Shown here: positions 24,162 to 33,091 of the stretch, piece after piece
How positions within the stretch are numbered: the stretch's first letter is position 1
Layout: every line of letters begins with the position of its first letter
NCBI GenBank assembly: GCA_017432005.1
Contig: JAFRKA010000013.1
Span: 93,170-157,169 of the forward strand
Direction of reading: 5' to 3'
Origin: Erysipelotrichaceae bacterium
GTDB lineage: Bacteria > Bacillota_I > Bacilli_A > Erysipelotrichales > Erysipelotrichaceae
DNA length: 64,000 bases
Position numbers and translations under genes: made by a program
Notes under the pieces: generated by a model
What the model was told of the DNA's origin: nothing
Database searches by the model: none
What the model saw: only the letters and a program-made list of their open reading frames with translations

Positions 24162-25466
24162 ATGAAACAGTTCCGCTGTATTGTACGCAATCCGATCGGT
24201 ATCCATGCACGCCCGGCAGCCCTGATCGCCCAGCTTTGTGTTGGTCTGAAAAGCCAGGTCATGATCAGATGCGGGGACAGGATCGCCAACGGCAACGATG
24301 TCTTACAGATCATGGCCTTAAAAGCTATAAAGGGCGATATCCTCGATGTCACCATCGAAGGTCCAAACGAAGAGGAAGACCTGCCGAAAGTCAAGGAAGT
24401 TGTCTGCACCGACTGTATCGAAGAGACAGACGTCGAGATCCTGAAGATCGCCTTCTTCGGCACCAAGGATTATGACAGGATCTTCTTTTCCAAACTGGCT
24501 GATGACAAAGGACCCGGTACCTACAATGTAGAGATAGATTATCTGGAATCAAGACTGACGAAAGAGACGGCCACTCTGGCTGCCGGCCATGATGCCATCT
24601 GCATCTTCGTCAATGATGAAGCTCCGAAAGAAGTAATCGACATCCTGCATGAGGAAGGGATCAGACTGATCTTGCTTCGCTGTGCCGGTTTCAACAACGT
24701 CGATCTTGAAGCCTGCAAGGAATACGGGATCACGGTCTTAAGAGTTCCGGCCTATTCACCATACGCAGTAGCCGAACATGCGATGGCCATCATCCAGGAA
24801 GCCAACCGCCGCCTGCACAGAGCTGACCGCAAAGTCAGAGAAAACAATTTCGCCCTTTCGGGACTGCTCGGTGTCGATCTGCACAACAAGATCTGCGGCG
24901 TCATGGGCACGGGCAAGATCGGCGAATGCTTCGCCAGGATCGCCAGAGGCTACGGGATGACTGTGCTTGGTTGGGATCCGTATCCGAATCAGAAACTGAT
25001 CGATGAAGGACTGCTGACATATGTCAGCAAGGAAGAACTGCTGAGCCGCAGTGATCTCATTTCCCTGCATGCCCCGCTGATCATGGGTGACGGCGGTACC
25101 TATCACCTGATCGATGAGAAAGCGATCTCCCTGATGAAAGACAGCGTAATGCTGGTGAACACGGCACGGGGACCGCTCATCGATGTCGAAGCGCTGATCA
25201 GTGCTCTCAAAGCCGGCAAGTTCCAGGCTGTAGCACTCGATGTCTATGAAGGCGAAGACGAGAACGTCTATACCGACCGTTCGGATGAGGCTCTTCCGCA
25301 TTCCATCACGGCCCGTCTGCAGATGTTCCCACAGCTCGTGCTGACTTCCCACCAGGCTTTCTTTACCAGAGAAGCCATGCAGGCCATCGCCGTTACGACC
25401 ATGGAGAATGCCCGCAACTTCAATGAAAAAAGAGACTTCGGAAACGCTGAAGTCAAAGCCCAATAA
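24162..25466 (+). CDS. HPr domain fused to D-lactate dehydrogenase (D-2-hydroxyacid dehydrogenase)
   Basis: 434 residues in two domains. Residues 1-88 are an HPr-like phosphocarrier: NPIGIHARPAALIAQ puts the phosphorylatable His exactly at 15 with Arg17. Gapless alignment to B. subtilis HPr places Asp46 where regulatory Ser46 normally is. Residues 94-434 are a D-isomer 2-hydroxyacid dehydrogenase: CAGFNNVD, SPYAVAEHAM, the NAD loop GVMGTGKIGECF (246-257), VNTARGPLID with catalytic Arg336, LDVYEGE near 359-365 and TSHQAFFTREA with catalytic His397. The enzyme should reduce pyruvate to D-lactate with NADH. The fusion suggests PTS phosphorylation or HPr-partner binding controls fermentation. There is no stop or frame break between domains. 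Confidence 0.93.
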   Translation: MKQFRCIVRNPIGIHARPAALIAQLCVGLKSQVMIRCGDRIANGNDVLQIMALKAIKGDILDVTIEGPNEEEDLPKVKEVVCTDCIEETDVEILKIAFFGTKDYDRIFFSKLADDKGPGTYNVEIDYLESRLTKETATLAAGHDAICIFVNDEAPKEVIDILHEEGIRLILLRCAGFNNVDLEACKEYGITVLRVPAYSPYAVAEHAMAIIQEANRRLHRADRKVRENNFALSGLLGVDLHNKICGVMGTGKIGECFARIARGYGMTVLGWDPYPNQKLIDEGLLTYVSKEELLSRSDLISLHAPLIMGDGGTYHLIDEKAISLMKDSVMLVNTARGPLIDVEALISALKAGKFQAVALDVYEGEDENVYTDRSDEALPHSITARLQMFPQLVLTSHQAFFTREAMQAIAVTTMENARNFNEKRDFGNAEVKAQ

Positions 25467-25473
25467 AAAATTC

Positions 25474-25502
25474 CGGAGGATCTTATGAACCTCCGTTTTT
25501 TC
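25474..25502. terminator. Rho-independent terminator
   Basis: CGGAGG pairs with CCTCCG around a ten-base loop and is followed by TTTTTTC on the plus strand. A T run after GGAA on the minus strand makes it usable for the convergent diguanylate cyclase gene too. Confidence 0.82.
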
Positions 25503-25504
25503 TG

Positions 25505-26911
25505 TTATTCTTCAGGGATAGAATCGGACATGCTTTCGTCGTAATAGACGATCATGCCCTTGCCTCTGTTCTTGGCTGTATAAAGTGCCAGGTCGGCTTC
25601 CTTGTACATGTTGCCGATCGTACCGTCACCTTTCGTGAAGGCTGCACCGATCGAGACCGTTGCCTTCGGAACACCGTCTGTGTCATCGCCCAGTCCCTTC
25701 TGGATCGTCTCTGCCTTCTGGGTAATGATATCTTTGCAGTCTTCATCAACATTGACCATGATGACCGCAAACTCATCTCCGCCCAGTCTGAAGACCATAT
25801 CGTAACTTCGGAAGCAGTGCATCAGGATCTTCGCGACCTTCTGTAAGAACCTGTCACCGATGTCGTGTCCGTAAGTATCGTTGATAAACTTGAAATTATC
25901 GACATCGATATGCAGGAAACAGATCTTCTCCGTTTCATATTTCGGATAGGTATCAAGATATGCCTGACGGTTGAACAGACCCGTCAGAGCATCATGGCTG
26001 GCTTCATAGGACAGCTTCTTCTGGTTGTCCTTGAATTTTGCCAGCATCTGGTTATATGAATTGGCCAGATACCTGAGTTCATCGACGCCCATTTCTTCCA
26101 GGAAATCATGTTCGTTGATGTGAGCGATATTCATCAGCAGCGGTGCTACGACATATCTCAGCAGCGTAAAGGCCACCAGGAACAGGAAGACCATCGAACA
26201 GGCCGTCACCCATCTCAATGACCAGATCGAACTGTCCAGCGACTTCATACTGGCTGACTGCTCGTTCTGCGTCATAACCGCCAGCTTGCTGACGAAGAAT
26301 TCGATATTGTCATTGACGATCTTCTTGTGCATATCATAATCACCGAAATGGACCAGTTCACTGTTGCCGCCAAAAACCAGATCGATCGCCTTGTTGCGCT
26401 TTTCCTCCGGTTCCATGTTCTTTTCCAGATCGCTTAAGGAATACTGAGAAAGATACTCCCGGTATTTATCACCGACACCGTAATAATCCATTGCCAGCAG
26501 GATACTTCTTCCTTCCAGTTCCTTGAGTTTGGTCTCATAGTCGTTGATCATCTCCAGACTGGAAGCCAGCGAAGTGTTCTCGACCAGCGGTTCAAGTTCC
26601 GCATAGGCATTGTCATAGGTCTTCAGATCATTGAGTTCCGTAAAATAATAAGCCAGGAACTTCTCTTTGCCGGTAACGGCGAAGCTTCGCACATGCGTCG
26701 TCAGGTTGTCGGACCCCTGCTTGAGCTGGGAAGCGGCGATCTGTTCACGGATGTAGGCATCAGATGATTCCTGCAGCTGTTTTGAAGACTCGGAAACATT
26801 CTGGCCAGTATAAAAAAGAAGACCGGTGACTATAACTGTCAGCACGATCATCATGATACTTAACCATTTAAGTCCGATACCTCTTCTGGAATAATTGATA
26901 TTATTGCTCAT
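25505..26911 (-). CDS. Membrane diguanylate cyclase (GGDEF), helical sensor
   Basis: Start placed at the ATG at 26911 (468 residues); the longer frame adds 24 implausible residues. A membrane helix (about 16-36) is followed by a roughly 200-residue extracytoplasmic all-helical sensor, a second helix (about 235-258) and a HAMP-like linker. The GGDEF domain starts at HDALTGLFNRQAYL. Active site RLGGDEFAVI is intact, and RSYD five residues earlier is a product-inhibition I-site. It should make c-di-GMP from two GTP at the membrane. It is a close paralogue in layout of the gene at 28159-29529 but is separated from it by a DUF4236 gene and a terminator. Confidence 0.92.
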   Translation of the reverse strand: MSNNINYSRRGIGLKWLSIMMIVLTVIVTGLLFYTGQNVSESSKQLQESSDAYIREQIAASQLKQGSDNLTTHVRSFAVTGKEKFLAYYFTELNDLKTYDNAYAELEPLVENTSLASSLEMINDYETKLKELEGRSILLAMDYYGVGDKYREYLSQYSLSDLEKNMEPEEKRNKAIDLVFGGNSELVHFGDYDMHKKIVNDNIEFFVSKLAVMTQNEQSASMKSLDSSIWSLRWVTACSMVFLFLVAFTLLRYVVAPLLMNIAHINEHDFLEEMGVDELRYLANSYNQMLAKFKDNQKKLSYEASHDALTGLFNRQAYLDTYPKYETEKICFLHIDVDNFKFINDTYGHDIGDRFLQKVAKILMHCFRSYDMVFRLGGDEFAVIMVNVDEDCKDIITQKAETIQKGLGDDTDGVPKATVSIGAAFTKGDGTIGNMYKEADLALYTAKNRGKGMIVYYDESMSDSIPEE

Positions 26912-26986
26912 CCGTTTTCCCGATAAACCGAACACAAACAAAAAACATTTGTTACTGCTTATGTTTATTTTACCATTAAACAAATC

Positions 26987-27011
26987 AAAAGGCGCGTCTA
27001 ATGCGCCTTTT
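26987..27011. terminator. Rho-independent terminator at the end of the DUF4236 gene
   Basis: AAAAGGCGC pairs with GCGCCTTTT around a seven-base loop. The hairpin includes the DUF4236 stop codon. On the minus strand the stem is followed by TTTTGATTTGTTT, so the downstream diguanylate cyclase needs a separate promoter in 26912-26986, where I see none of good quality. Confidence 0.75.
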
Positions 27012-28146
27012 CTTCGTTAAGCAGTCTCAATCCTTCCTTCAGATATTCGGAAGTGGTCTCATAGCGGCATTCCGCCAGTCTTGCTTCGATCGCCGCGATC
27101 TGGGCCGGCTTGTAGCCGAGTCCTTTCAGACCTTCGATGGCTTCATCGACCATCTCATTGCTGCGGATGACCGACTCCATCTCATACGGCTTTACCGGTC
27201 TGAACGAATAAGTATCGGTCATGTTTATACGGTTCGTGAATTTCAGGATGAACGCATACGGATCATCGATCTTTTCCGGTTTGGTCTTTTCAAACAGATC
27301 ACGGGTATACCTGATCGAATACAGATACTGATCGACCAGATCGCCTTCATTGTTGCGGACGGTCGTGAAACCGGAGATCACGATCTCATCGATATATGAC
27401 GAGACATTGAAATAGTTGGCACTCAGGAAGATGCTCAGACTCAGGATCGTACGGGCATATTCCTCACGCATCTGAACATTCGTCTTCTTCTTGTAGGAGA
27501 TCCTGTCTTTGTTCAGATCCGGATAGTAGCGGTCAAAGTCCTCGATCTCCGGCAGATCCAGGTCGACATACAGGATCTTGTCTTCCAGTTCATAATTGAC
27601 TCTGACATCATACGGAAGCTTTAGTTCATTCATGAAGGAACTGACCAGATTCTCGATCGTGTCCTCATCACCGAGGATACTGTTCTCATAGATCTGATGC
27701 ATCGCTTCATTTTCAAGGCCATCGACGAAGTTTCTGAACTGTTTCTCATCCATGACTTCCGATGTATATTTATGCAGATTGACACGGGCTTCCAGATTCT
27801 CTTCATACTCTCTGATCGTCTCTTCGCGTTCTGCTTCTCTGGCCAGGATATCTTCTTCCCTGACCTCGTTCTTCTTGAGGGCCTTGGTCTTTTCAACTGT
27901 CTTCTTTGTGCTCTTGGCCGTCTTCTTCTTTTTGTTCTGACTCAGACCGCCGGCGATCTTCTGCCGGTATGAAAGACCGGTGCCGGTTATACCGACTGCA
28001 CTGGGCGAGAGGTTGAGATAAGCTCCCCTTTTTCCTATGTTGACGGAAGCACCGCGCTTGCCGACTGTTGCACTCAGACCGTTCCTGGAAACATTGAGTT
28101 TCAGGAAGTTGCCGATCTTGATCGATTTATTGAATCTGATTCCCAT
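26998..28146 (-). CDS. DUF4236 domain protein
   Basis: 382 residues. The N-terminal 60 are a textbook DUF4236: GIRFNKSIKIGNFLKLNVS, SATVGKRGASVNIGKRGAYLNLS and GTGLSYRQK. A Lys-rich linker (about 70-95) and a longer helical, charged C-terminal part of unknown fold follow. The function of DUF4236 is not known to me. It sits between two diguanylate cyclase genes, 12 bases after the first with a CAGGAGG ribosome site, so it is part of the c-di-GMP operon. Two-thirds of the protein is outside the recognised domain. Confidence 0.85.
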   Translation of the reverse strand: MGIRFNKSIKIGNFLKLNVSRNGLSATVGKRGASVNIGKRGAYLNLSPSAVGITGTGLSYRQKIAGGLSQNKKKKTAKSTKKTVEKTKALKKNEVREEDILAREAEREETIREYEENLEARVNLHKYTSEVMDEKQFRNFVDGLENEAMHQIYENSILGDEDTIENLVSSFMNELKLPYDVRVNYELEDKILYVDLDLPEIEDFDRYYPDLNKDRISYKKKTNVQMREEYARTILSLSIFLSANYFNVSSYIDEIVISGFTTVRNNEGDLVDQYLYSIRYTRDLFEKTKPEKIDDPYAFILKFTNRINMTDTYSFRPVKPYEMESVIRSNEMVDEAIEGLKGLGYKPAQIAAIEARLAECRYETTSEYLKEGLRLLNEEKAH

Positions 28147-28158
28147 ATTCTCCTCCTG

Positions 28159-29529
28159 TTATTCGCCCTTCGTATCATCGTAGAAGATGAGCTTGCCTTT
28201 TTCGCCTTTCTTGGCCTCATAGAGAGCCATATCGGCACACTTGTACAGCTTTTCGGCATCGATATCGCCATCAGCGAAAGCCGCACCGACTGATATGGAG
28301 ATCGGCGGCAGCACATCATCGCCCTGTGCCAGTCTGTTCTTGATCGCAGCGGTCTTGGCAGCGATCAGTTCCTTCTGTTCAGAGCTGACTCCCATCATGA
28401 CGATCGCCATCTCATCACCGCCGAGCCTGAAGACCATGTCTTCCCGACGGAAGCTTTCCGTCAGGATCGACGATACTTTCTTCAGGGCGATATCGCCGGT
28501 ATCATGTCCGTAGGTATCATTGATATTCTTGAAATCATCGACATCGACGATCAGCAGACAGATCTTCTTCTTCACGTATTCGTCGATCATCTCGTTGTAG
28601 CACTTGCGGTTATAAAGGCCTGTCAGGCCGTCGTGATTGGCTTCAAAGGACAGCATCTTCTGGTTGTCTTCCACATCTGTCAGCATGCTGTTGAAAGTGG
28701 AAGCCAGCGTGCGCATCTCTTCGAGACCATAATCATCCAGATACTCGTGGTTGTTGATGTGTTCGATATTGGTGACCAGCGGCTTGATGACGAAGAACCA
28801 GACGACCAGCACCATCAGGATGATCAGCAGGAAGGAGAGCAGGATAAGATAACGCTGTTCCATCAGGGCATCCGTCATGTTTTTGGCGCTGGATACCTGT
28901 TCAGCCTTCATGTCATCGGACAGCTCATCCATACAGATCTGGATGTTCTCCACCATGGATTCCTTGTATCCCTGATATTTGTCTTCAAAGAGCAGCGTCC
29001 GGGCCAGTTCCAGCTGTTCCTCCGGTGTCATCTCTTTTTCCATATTGTTGACCATGCTGTCACTGATCACATCTCCGTACTTTTCAGTGCCTATCCCTCT
29101 TGCCAGCAGAGCTAAAGAGATCGCATGGTGTTCGACTTCATTCATCTTGTTGGAGAAATTGAATGCGACACGCAGATGCGGATAGGATGTCGTATCCTTC
29201 ATCATCGGTCTCAAGGCATCGATCGCCTTCTCCCGGTTCTTATTCTGTTCAGCTTCACTCAGATAATTCTCCAGATACTTGATGTCACCGTTGATGACAT
29301 AGCAGCGGGCCTGTTCCGACAGATACTCCGTCGCATCCTTCAGGTTGACCGAGTCGATCTGGTTCTGGATGAAAGCATCAGTCGTCATCTTGATCTGATC
29401 ATAGCTGCTTTTAGCCTTGGAGATGGAATAGTAAAGAAGGATCATGACGATGACCGCAACAAAGACCATCATGGTACCGATCGACCTGATGCTTATAGAA
29501 AAAGGCTTCTCTCTGTTTCTTTCTTCCAT
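28159..29529 (-). CDS. Membrane diguanylate cyclase (GGDEM variant)
   Basis: 456 residues with the same plan as its paralogue: membrane helix (about 16-35), extracytoplasmic helical sensor, second helix near 225-250 and a GGDEF domain. The signature reads RLGGDEMAIV, with Met for the final Phe. The catalytic Asp-Glu and both glycines are kept, so activity is likely. RRED before it forms an RxxD inhibitory site. The metal-binding DVDDFKNINDTYGHD is intact. It lies six bases after an HPt-like gene and 12 before DUF4236, in an operon starting with a REC-GGDEF-EAL protein. Confidence 0.92.
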   Translation of the reverse strand: MEERNREKPFSISIRSIGTMMVFVAVIVMILLYYSISKAKSSYDQIKMTTDAFIQNQIDSVNLKDATEYLSEQARCYVINGDIKYLENYLSEAEQNKNREKAIDALRPMMKDTTSYPHLRVAFNFSNKMNEVEHHAISLALLARGIGTEKYGDVISDSMVNNMEKEMTPEEQLELARTLLFEDKYQGYKESMVENIQICMDELSDDMKAEQVSSAKNMTDALMEQRYLILLSFLLIILMVLVVWFFVIKPLVTNIEHINNHEYLDDYGLEEMRTLASTFNSMLTDVEDNQKMLSFEANHDGLTGLYNRKCYNEMIDEYVKKKICLLIVDVDDFKNINDTYGHDTGDIALKKVSSILTESFRREDMVFRLGGDEMAIVMMGVSSEQKELIAAKTAAIKNRLAQGDDVLPPISISVGAAFADGDIDAEKLYKCADMALYEAKKGEKGKLIFYDDTKGE

Positions 29530-29534
29530 TTCTT

Positions 29535-29876
29535 TTATTTATTCAGATCAGCCAGCAGATCCAGCTGTTTCTTTATCTGTTTAAGATAGGGTTCATAATC
29601 CAGCTCATCGGCATTGTAAAGATGCTCTGTCACTTCACTGCACAGCCTGAAAAGCGGATCGAGCGACAGATTGCCGCTGACGCCCTTCATATTAAGTATA
29701 GTCTCATATGCCTTCCGATAATCATTTTTTCGCACCATTTTGCACAGGACTTTATAATCGTTCTTCTTTATGAACAGTTCGATAAGATGCAGATAAAAAG
29801 CATCATCGCCTTCAAAACTGATCCTGGCGTGATCAATGTCCGCTCCGTACTCTCTCAGTTTCTCAATATCGATCAT
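29535..29876 (-). CDS. HPt-like helical protein lacking the phosphorylatable histidine
   Basis: 113 residues. The stretch KAYETILNMKGVSGNLSLDPLFRLCSE fits the HPt core (aHxLKGxxxNLG), but the position of the phosphorylated His holds Leu, in LNMKG. The four-helix-bundle size is right. It should therefore be a docking or scaffolding HPt that cannot relay phosphate, or a diverged relative. The start overlaps the REC-GGDEF-EAL gene by four bases, and its stop is six bases before a diguanylate cyclase, so it is likely a partner of the receiver domain encoded directly upstream. Confidence 0.7.
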   Translation of the reverse strand: MIDIEKLREYGADIDHARISFEGDDAFYLHLIELFIKKNDYKVLCKMVRKNDYRKAYETILNMKGVSGNLSLDPLFRLCSEVTEHLYNADELDYEPYLKQIKKQLDLLADLNK

Positions 29877-32479
29877 TTCTTCCTCTTTCTGTTCTTATTC
29901 TGCAGCTCGTGAGCTTTTTCCATGACATCGTGTACAGAATCGCCTTTTTTCTTTTCGGCCATGGTACATTCGATCACAAGATCGCCCATATGTGCATATC
30001 TGCGGCAGAACTTCTTCAGCATCTCATCTTTCTTCTTCAGCTGTTTTCCTTCGATGAACGTCACGAACTCGTCTGCCCCGATCCTGTAGATATCACAGCT
30101 CTCAAAGACTGAAGCTATCGCTTCATAGATCTTCTTCAGTTCGTCGTTTCTACGGTCTTTATTCAAGCCTTTTACCGTGAAATAGGCTATCGCATAATCT
30201 TTGCACGGATGAGCAGAAAGATCATTGCCTTTGTCGATGAAAGCCAGGCGGCTGAAAGCACCGGTCACACTGTCGGTGTCTGACAGCATGCTCTTTTCCT
30301 TCTCCCGGTCGAGCTCATTGCGGATGATGTTCAGGATCTTCTCTCCGATACCGCTCATGGTCACGACCAGATACTTTCCGTTTCCTTCCGCTACCGGCAT
30401 GATCCTAACATTGATCTGATTTACCTTGTCTCCGTAAACGACCCGGTAATCCTCAGAGATATAATTCTGCTTATTCAGGACCCTCACGACATATTTCTTA
30501 TCCCAGAGCTTCATAGCTTTGTTCAGGTCATCTTCAGCGACATAGCCTCTGGTCTTGATCATACAGTATTCAAAGAAGTTTTCATTGACCTGCAGGACTC
30601 TAAGATGATCGGTACCGTTATCCGTTGTATATTCGATGAAGTTATCAGTCTCCATATCGACATAGTAGACACTGTCATAAAAGACTGAAAGTCCCTTGGA
30701 CAGATTATGATAGATCGATTTATGATCGGAATTCATGTGGCTCGCTATCATCGAGCGGTTCAAAGAATCATCGCTTTCTTCCTGCAGCTGTGCTGCTCTT
30801 TCCTTGATGAACTTCTCAAATTCCTCTTTTCTGACTGGTTTTGAGAAATAGAAACCCTGGATGATCTCACAGCCCTGCGATTTCAGCAGATCCAGCTGTT
30901 TCCTGTTCTCCACGCCTTCAGCGATCGTGATCGTATTGAGACAGTCAGCGATATCCATGACCATCCTGAGCATCTTGCGGCTCTTCTCGTTCTGGATCGC
31001 ATCATTCACAAAGGAACGGTCGATCTTCAGAGCATCGATCGGCAGATCAGAGATCATCGCCAGCGATGAATAGCCTGTACCGAAATCATCCATAGCGATC
31101 CTGAAACCCATCTTCCTGAGTTTCCTGGTCGCCTGGATGACGTAATCCGTGTCTTTCACATAAGCCGATTCCGTGATCTCCAGGATCAGTTCTTCCGGTT
31201 CGATACCGTACACGGAAATAATGTTCCTGACCGCATCGAGGAATCCCGGGCTTAGCATATCGATACGTGAAACGTTGACACTAACCGGGATCGAGATCCC
31301 GTATTTCTTTTTCCAGGCAGCGATCTGGGCAGCGACGGCATCCCAGACATAGCAGTCCAGCTGTGAGATCAGTCCGTTCTCTTCAAATAGCGGGATAAAA
31401 TCACCCGGTGAGATAAAGTCATATTCCGGATGGATCCAGCGTACCAGGGCCTCAGCCGAATACAGGAAAGGTTCACGACCCTGGATATTGAACTTCGGCT
31501 GATAGTAGACCTCGAACTGCCCTTCGCTGACCGCCGTTGAAAAATCCTCGACCAGCTGTTCATTGAACAGTTCCGCCTTCTTGAGTTTATTGTCATAGAC
31601 AGCTACAGCCTTACTGAAATTGCCTCTGATCGAATCAGCTGCGAGCTTGGCATAAGTGAACTGTCCGGAAACATCATCGTTCTTGTCTACATTCGGATAT
31701 ACTCCCATGCGCAGGAAAACATGATAGTCTTTGCTGTCGAGCTTCTTCTGTAACGATGAGATGAACTTACTGTAATCAGCTCCACTCTTGAGATAGACCA
31801 GGAAGGTATCGCTGACTCTGCGGCAGGCGATGCCGCCGATCTTATCAGTTTTCTCTTTGATCATGTCTGCCAGTTCACACAGCAGACGGTCACCGTATTC
31901 ACGACCGAACCTTTCATTGATCAGATGGAAATGGTCGATGTCGATGATGAGAGCGTCCATCTTCACATCCGGATTGAATTTATTGAATTCGCTGACATAG
32001 CGATAGAAGAAATCACGGTTATAGAGACCGGTAAGCGCATCCGTCTCCGTCGAAGAAATGATCCGGCGTCCTTCCGAGAGCTCGATGTTGACCTTGATCC
32101 TGAGTCTGATGATATCCGGATGCGGGAAAGGCTTGGAGATGAAATCGACTGCTCCGGAGCTTAAAGCTTCCGCTTCCGTAAAGGCATCAGCCGTAAACAT
32201 GATGACCGGGATCTTCTTCAGTTCCTCATCGGCATTGATGATCTTGAGTGCATCGAGACCTGTCAGTTCAGGCATGATGAAATCCATCAGGACCATGCTG
32301 AGGTTCTTTCTGTTCTCTCTGATCTTCTCCAGAGCTTCACGGCCGTTTACGGCATAGATGAGATTATAGTCATTGCGCAGTAAAAAACCAAGGATCTCCC
32401 TGTTTATCTGTTCATCATCGACGATCAGGATCATCCTTTTATTGTCAATGGTATAAAACTGTTCACGATCCAGAGCCAT
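29873..32479 (-). CDS. Response regulator REC-GGDEF-EAL-PAS-GGDEF signalling protein
   Basis: 868 residues. REC (about 16-130) has IVDDEQ, phospho-acceptor Asp66 in VLMDFIMP, MFTADA and SKPF. A first GGDEF fold (about 147-300) begins TDALTGLYNRDF but its active site reads RRVSDTF, so it is inactive. The EAL domain (about 310-560) has SAEALVRW, ITESAYV, DDFGTGYSSL and AEGVENRKQ, so it is probably an active phosphodiesterase. A PAS-like stretch follows, then a second GGDEF with GADEF. The protein should degrade c-di-GMP under phosphorylation control. It heads the operon with the HPt-like protein and two cyclases, so it is the opposing activity to those. Confidence 0.92.
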   Translation of the reverse strand: MALDREQFYTIDNKRMILIVDDEQINREILGFLLRNDYNLIYAVNGREALEKIRENRKNLSMVLMDFIMPELTGLDALKIINADEELKKIPVIMFTADAFTEAEALSSGAVDFISKPFPHPDIIRLRIKVNIELSEGRRIISSTETDALTGLYNRDFFYRYVSEFNKFNPDVKMDALIIDIDHFHLINERFGREYGDRLLCELADMIKEKTDKIGGIACRRVSDTFLVYLKSGADYSKFISSLQKKLDSKDYHVFLRMGVYPNVDKNDDVSGQFTYAKLAADSIRGNFSKAVAVYDNKLKKAELFNEQLVEDFSTAVSEGQFEVYYQPKFNIQGREPFLYSAEALVRWIHPEYDFISPGDFIPLFEENGLISQLDCYVWDAVAAQIAAWKKKYGISIPVSVNVSRIDMLSPGFLDAVRNIISVYGIEPEELILEITESAYVKDTDYVIQATRKLRKMGFRIAMDDFGTGYSSLAMISDLPIDALKIDRSFVNDAIQNEKSRKMLRMVMDIADCLNTITIAEGVENRKQLDLLKSQGCEIIQGFYFSKPVRKEEFEKFIKERAAQLQEESDDSLNRSMIASHMNSDHKSIYHNLSKGLSVFYDSVYYVDMETDNFIEYTTDNGTDHLRVLQVNENFFEYCMIKTRGYVAEDDLNKAMKLWDKKYVVRVLNKQNYISEDYRVVYGDKVNQINVRIMPVAEGNGKYLVVTMSGIGEKILNIIRNELDREKEKSMLSDTDSVTGAFSRLAFIDKGNDLSAHPCKDYAIAYFTVKGLNKDRRNDELKKIYEAIASVFESCDIYRIGADEFVTFIEGKQLKKKDEMLKKFCRRYAHMGDLVIECTMAEKKKGDSVHDVMEKAHELQNKNRKRKK

Positions 32480-32523
32480 TATATTTCCTGAATAGTTCCT
32501 GTAAATTAATTATATATGAAAAA

Positions 32524-32546
32524 CACCGGCAAAGGAATTACCGGTG
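32524..32546 (-). terminator. Rho-independent terminator after the nitroreductase gene
   Basis: CACCGG pairs with CCGGTG; on the minus strand TTTTTC follows. It ends the small ORF-glyA-nitroreductase operon. Its T run adjoins a TATAAT at 32509-32514 that could serve the REC-GGDEF-EAL gene. Confidence 0.8.
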
Positions 32547-32563
32547 CTGATCACATTTTATGT

Positions 32564-33091
32564 TCAATCGATGCTGTAGACGCGTCCTTCTCTGATCGGA
32601 TGAGCCGGCGGAACTTCACCGTCGATATAGCCGATCGCACAGTGTCCGACACCTGCCCACTCGCCCTCTACGCCCAGATCCTTCAGCAGTTTCTGGAACT
32701 TCTCCATCTCGAATTCTTCTCTGGCTCTGTTGATCCAGATGCTTCCCAGCCCCAGCGAATGTGCTGCCAGCATCAGGTTCTGCATGACCAGTGCTCCGTC
32801 ATAGGCACCGTTCTTCCCGCTGGCATCACCCAATACGACCAGGATGACCGGAGCTCCATAGAACGGATCCGTTCCTTCCGCAAAGCCTCCGATCCGGCAG
32901 TTTTCTTCCCTGAACATCTCTATGACCTGTTTGTTGGCTATCTTCAGGATGATGGCACCCTGCCTGTTCTTGGCACTTGGCGCATATAGTCCCGCTTCAA
33001 TGATCTGATCGATCAGTTCCTTGTCAGGCATATCAGGCTTGAAGCTGCGGATACTTCTTCTTTCCTTGATCGCCTTTATCACTTCATTCAT
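32564..33091 (-). CDS. Nitroreductase-family flavoprotein
   Basis: 175 residues, a short member of the family. The FMN-binding entry is [16 protein letters not shown] with the typical RRSxRx[14 protein letters not shown] follows, then [22 protein letters not shown] for the dimer and FMN region. These are NAD(P)H-dependent FMN enzymes acting on quinones, nitro compounds or flavins; the real substrate cannot be predicted. Eight bases overlap the end of glyA, so it is translationally coupled to serine hydroxymethyltransferase, and a terminator follows directly. Confidence 0.93.
   Translation of the reverse strand: MNEVIKAIKERRSIRSFKPDMPDKELIDQIIEAGLYAPSAKNRQGAIILKIANKQVIEMFREENCRIGGFAEGTDPFYGAPVILVVLGDASGKNGAYDGALVMQNLMLAAHSLGLGSIWINRAREEFEMEKFQKLLKDLGVEGEWAGVGHCAIGYIDGEVPPAHPIREGRVYSID

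Noticed and set aside
30000..32479. First GGDEF domain of the 868-residue protein as active cyclase
   Set aside because: Its signature is RRVSDTF and lacks the Gly-Gly-Asp/Glu-Glu-Phe needed for catalysis.
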